From: Atribacterota bacterium | GTDB taxonomy: Bacteria > Atribacterota > Phoenicimicrobiia > Phoenicimicrobiales > Phoenicimicrobiaceae | Assembly: GCA_030666935.1 (NCBI GenBank) | Contig: DAOUWX010000092.1 | Span: 1 to 7,030 of the forward strand | Length of the DNA stretch: 7,030 bases | Direction: 5' to 3' | Translations under genes and position numbers: made by a program | The notes under the pieces: generated by a model | What the model saw: only the letters and a program-made list of their open reading frames with translations | What the model was told of the DNA's origin: nothing | Databases searched by the model: none | Shown here: piece by piece, positions 5,528 through 7,030 of the stretch | Numbering within the stretch: the first letter of the stretch is position 1 | How the letters are laid out: every line of letters starts with the position of its first letter

Positions 5528-6160
5528 ATGAAAAGTTCAAGAAATTTAAAAGTTGGAGTAACTCTGCTGGTCATAGCACTGGCAGTCGGAGTTTTTGCCC
5601 TCGTTGTTTGGGCAGACGGTAAGGGAACCTACGGAATGAGAGGGGGCTCCAGCGTTGACGGTGTAACCCCCAGATATGGTATGCAAAGTAAAGAGGTTTC
5701 TAACCAGATGCAAAACCAAGATTGTGAGGGGTGTGAAGACTGTGTAGAAGGCCAGGGGAACGAAATGGATCGAAAAGCAAATGCACCCGATGATGATGGA
5801 GACGGTATCCCCAACGGACAAGATGAGGATTATGTATCTGAGTGTGATGATGAATGTGATGGAACCTGTGACAGCGAACCTAAAGGCAGCGGCATGAGAA
5901 GAAATTCTTCTGATAATGTTACTGGATTACAGGCCCATGTAAGCGGAATGGAAATGAAGACTATGACCATTGCAGATATTGCTGCCCTTTGGGGAGTAGA
6001 TGTTGGCGAATTGTTAGAGGGAATTAAGAATGCATTTGGACTTACTCAAGGATATAGCATTAGCAGCAGCACCATAGATGATTTAAGGGGAGAATATAGA
6101 TTTTCACCTCATCAGATAATGGAGATTGCTCAGAGAATTAAAACAGCAGCAGTCGAATAA
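5528..6160 (+). CDS. Exported Cys-rich protein with calcium-type loop and helical C-terminal domain
   Basis: A 210-residue exported protein of unknown function. Residues 1-29 are a Sec signal peptide (basic start, core VTLLVIALAVGVFALVV, likely cleavage after WA). The mature part is modular. DCEGCEDC holds CxxCxxC (Cys66, 69, 72). DDDGDGIPNGQDED (88-101) fits DxDxDGxxNxxDxD, the calcium loop of thrombospondin type-3 and dockerin-like repeats. ECDDECDGTCD holds CxxxCxxxC (Cys106, 110, 114). A linker leads to a helical domain (about 146-206) with TIADIAALWGVDVGELLEGI and a later FSPHQIMEIAQRI. This C-terminal pattern resembles the small helical domain attached to some membrane Fe-S and FMN-binding redox proteins (inference). 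The six Cys could bind metal or an Fe-S cluster, or form disulfides. AAGGAGG lies upstream of the ATG and a strong terminator downstream. Confidence 0.85.
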   Translation: MKSSRNLKVGVTLLVIALAVGVFALVVWADGKGTYGMRGGSSVDGVTPRYGMQSKEVSNQMQNQDCEGCEDCVEGQGNEMDRKANAPDDDGDGIPNGQDEDYVSECDDECDGTCDSEPKGSGMRRNSSDNVTGLQAHVSGMEMKTMTIADIAALWGVDVGELLEGIKNAFGLTQGYSISSSTIDDLRGEYRFSPHQIMEIAQRIKTAAVE

Positions 6161-6204
6161 ATTCATAAACTGTCAAATTAAAATAACTAACTTCAATTAA
6201 CAGA

Positions 6205-6246
6205 AAATAACTCCCTTGCTGATAAGAGCGAGGGAGTTATTTTTTT
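6205..6246 (+). terminator. Strong intrinsic terminator
   Basis: A 16-bp stem (left arm 6205-6220, right arm 6227-6242, one G-U wobble) with core ACTCCCTTGCT/AGCGAGGGAGT closes on the six-base loop GATAAG. It runs directly into seven T (6240-6246). It lies 45 bp after the stop codon of the Cys-rich protein gene, ends that transcription unit and insulates the rrf2 promoter just downstream. Confidence 0.93.
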
Positions 6247-6272
6247 GAGTGAAAAAATTTTTAAAAATAAAG

Positions 6273-6301
6273 TTGACAATATGATACAATTGTAGTATCA
6301 T
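6273..6301 (+). promoter_or_regulatory. Sigma-70-type promoter of the rrf2-dfx operon
   Basis: A perfect -35 box TTGACA (6273-6278) is followed by 17 bp and TATCAT (6296-6301), five of six matches to the -10 consensus. The sequence just upstream (6251-6270) is almost pure A/T, as in UP elements. A start near 6308 would leave a leader of about 70 nt before the GTG of rrf2. Confidence 0.85.
6281..6301. promoter_or_regulatory. Palindromic operator overlapping the rrf2 promoter
   Basis: ATGATAC (6281-6287) and GTATCAT (6295-6301) are perfect inverted repeats 7 bp apart. At the centre lies a second perfect palindrome, TACAATTGTA (6285-6294). The 21-bp site fills the spacer and covers the whole -10 box, the ideal place for a repressor to block RNA polymerase. 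Rrf2-family proteins often repress their own promoters through sites of this size, so the protein encoded at 6377 is the natural candidate; that assignment is inference. Confidence 0.7.
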
Positions 6302-6376
6302 AATAAAAAATAAAGAATGAGTTTTTAAAACAGAGGAATTATTATCAAAATAAAAAGATTAAAGGAAAATTAATAA

Positions 6377-6796
6377 GTGAAACTAATTACCAGAAACACC
6401 GATTATGCGGTAAGGGCACTTTGTTGTATTGCCGAACAAAAACAAGAGGTAATCTCGGCTGACCGATTAGTTAAATCTTTAGATATGCCTCGCCCTTTTT
6501 TAAGAAAAATACTACAAACTTTAAATAAAGAAGGATTGCTTAATTCATCCATGGGTAAAGATGGCGGTTTTGCTTTAGCCCTATCTCCGGGGAAAATAAC
6601 CCTAACTGATGTAATGAAAATATTTCAGGGACCGATAAGATTAAACGAATGTAAATTTAAAAAAAGCTATTGTCCTTATATAAGCGATTGTCTTTTAAAG
6701 AAAAAGATAGATGAAATAGAAAAAGAGGTTATTGCAAAATTAAAAGCCATAACCATAGCGTCTATAATAAAAAAGGAGGTAAATGTAGATGACTAA
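6377..6796 (+). CDS. Rrf2-family Fe-S transcriptional regulator
   Basis: A 139-residue winged helix-turn-helix regulator of the Rrf2 family (IscR, NsrR, CymR, RsrR). The N-terminus MKLITRNTDYAVRALCCIAE is diagnostic. The DNA-binding region includes VISADRLVKSLDMPRPFLRKIL (25-46), and the wing contains SSMGKDGGFALALSP (57-71). The effector region has three cysteines, Cys92, Cys99 and Cys105 (C-x6-C-x5-C), placed as the [2Fe-2S] ligands of IscR or the cluster ligands of NsrR. An Fe-S sensor of oxygen, superoxide, NO or iron status is therefore likely. The start is GTG with a modest AGGA site 11 nt upstream. The stop overlaps the start of the desulfoferrodoxin gene by 8 bp. The palindrome in its promoter suggests autoregulation. 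Which signal and cluster type it uses cannot be read from sequence. Confidence 0.93.
   Translation: MKLITRNTDYAVRALCCIAEQKQEVISADRLVKSLDMPRPFLRKILQTLNKEGLLNSSMGKDGGFALALSPGKITLTDVMKIFQGPIRLNECKFKKSYCPYISDCLLKKKIDEIEKEVIAKLKAITIASIIKKEVNVDD
6775..6779 (+). promoter_or_regulatory. Ribosome binding site of dfx inside the end of rrf2
   Basis: GGAGG, preceded by AAAA, lies within the last codons of the Rrf2 gene, nine bases before ATG 6789. It fixes the dfx start, which overlaps the rrf2 stop by 8 bp, and points to coupled translation of regulator and reductase. Confidence 0.8.
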
Positions 6797-7030
6797 GAAG
6801 TTAGAAGTTTATAAATGTGAGATTTGCGGAAATATTGTTGAGGTATTACACCAAGGGAAGGGAGCTTTAGTCTGCTGCGGGCAGGAAATGAAGCTGATGG
6901 AAGAACAGACTGCTGATCAGACTACCGAAAAACATGTGCCGGTAATGGAGAAGATTCCTTCCGGGGTTAAAGCAGTAGTCGGTTCAACTCTGCATCCCAT
7001 GGAAGAGAAACACTATATCGAGTGGATTGA
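6789..7030 (+). CDS. dfx: Desulfoferrodoxin (superoxide reductase), 3' end outside window
   Basis: A cytoplasmic non-haem iron enzyme that reduces superoxide to hydrogen peroxide without making oxygen, typical of anaerobes. Eighty codons of about 125 are present. The desulforedoxin-like N-terminal centre is intact: Cys10 and Cys13 (CEICGN) and the adjacent Cys29-Cys30 (LVCCGQEM), the four ligands of the rubredoxin-like Fe site. The superoxide reductase domain begins with TTEKHVPV, giving the catalytic Glu47-Lys48 pair and ligand His49, then LHPMEEKHYIEWI with ligands His69 and His75. The remaining Cys and His ligands should lie beyond the right edge. It is therefore a two-iron (class I) desulfoferrodoxin. 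It starts inside the end of rrf2 and is almost certainly co-transcribed with it from the promoter at 6273-6301. Electrons normally come from rubredoxin, whose gene is not in view. Confidence 0.96.
   Translation, partial: MTKKLEVYKCEICGNIVEVLHQGKGALVCCGQEMKLMEEQTADQTTEKHVPVMEKIPSGVKAVVGSTLHPMEEKHYIEWI

Noticed and set aside
5478..5531. A 17-codon open frame starting MTKKLSTNK, whose stop overlaps the next ATG as ATGA.
   Set aside because: It has no ribosome site, spans an inverted repeat and the ribosome site of the next gene, and has no regulatory codon run. It is probably chance.
5546..5821. Two minus-strand open frames opposite the Cys-rich protein.
   Set aside because: They have no ribosome sites and no domain pattern, whereas the plus-strand frame has a signal peptide, organised motifs and a terminator.
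1..7030. A CRISPR array, insertion sequence, phage or toxin-antitoxin system.
   Set aside because: No regularly spaced direct repeats, transposase or integrase motifs, or paired small toxin/antitoxin genes were seen on either strand.

Overview
The window is AT-rich bacterial DNA that most likely comes from an anaerobe. The best clue is the desulfoferrodoxin (superoxide reductase) gene entering at the right edge, directly behind an Rrf2-type Fe-S regulator. Frequent GTG/TTG starts, strong AGGAGG-like ribosome sites and canonical sigma-70-type promoters suit a low-GC anaerobe, either clostridial or from a deep candidate phylum. The lineage cannot be fixed from this sequence alone.

Left part (1-1391, minus strand): a two-gene operon made of a small tandem-CBS protein followed by an ArsB/NhaD-like (SLC13-type) membrane permease that is cut by the left edge. 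A good promoter (TATAAT with TTGCTA, 16 bp apart) and a G-rich ribosome site place the CBS start at a TTG, much shorter than the longest open frame. A gene-free divergent region (1392-1772) follows. It carries two repeat-like structures: a degenerate 8-bp tandem repeat and a 71-bp element ending in GTAGGG/CCCTAC inverted termini.

Middle part (1773-4855, plus strand): a probable operon of a PfkB-family sugar kinase (fructokinase-like), a YbhB/PEBP-family protein and an exported coiled-coil DUF4140/DUF4139 (MuiA-family) protein. A REP-like palindrome fills the gap between the first two. After the DUF4139 gene comes a short open frame with protein-like composition but no start codon, probably the tail of a lost gene.

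Right part (about 4990-7030, plus strand): a hypothetical protein, possibly with a PH/GRAM-like fold, is followed by an unusual exported protein. The latter combines CxxCxxC, a DxDxDGxxNxxDxD calcium-type loop, CxxxCxxxC and a helical C-terminal domain. A strong intrinsic terminator closes this unit. Then comes a canonical promoter (TTGACA-17-TATCAT) overlapped by a palindromic operator, which drives the rrf2-dfx pair. The pair overlaps by 8 bp, so an Fe-S-sensing repressor probably controls both itself and superoxide detoxification.

No RNA genes, CRISPR array, insertion sequence or phage gene was seen. The items most worth a second look are the Cys-rich/calcium-loop exported protein and the rrf2-dfx operator.
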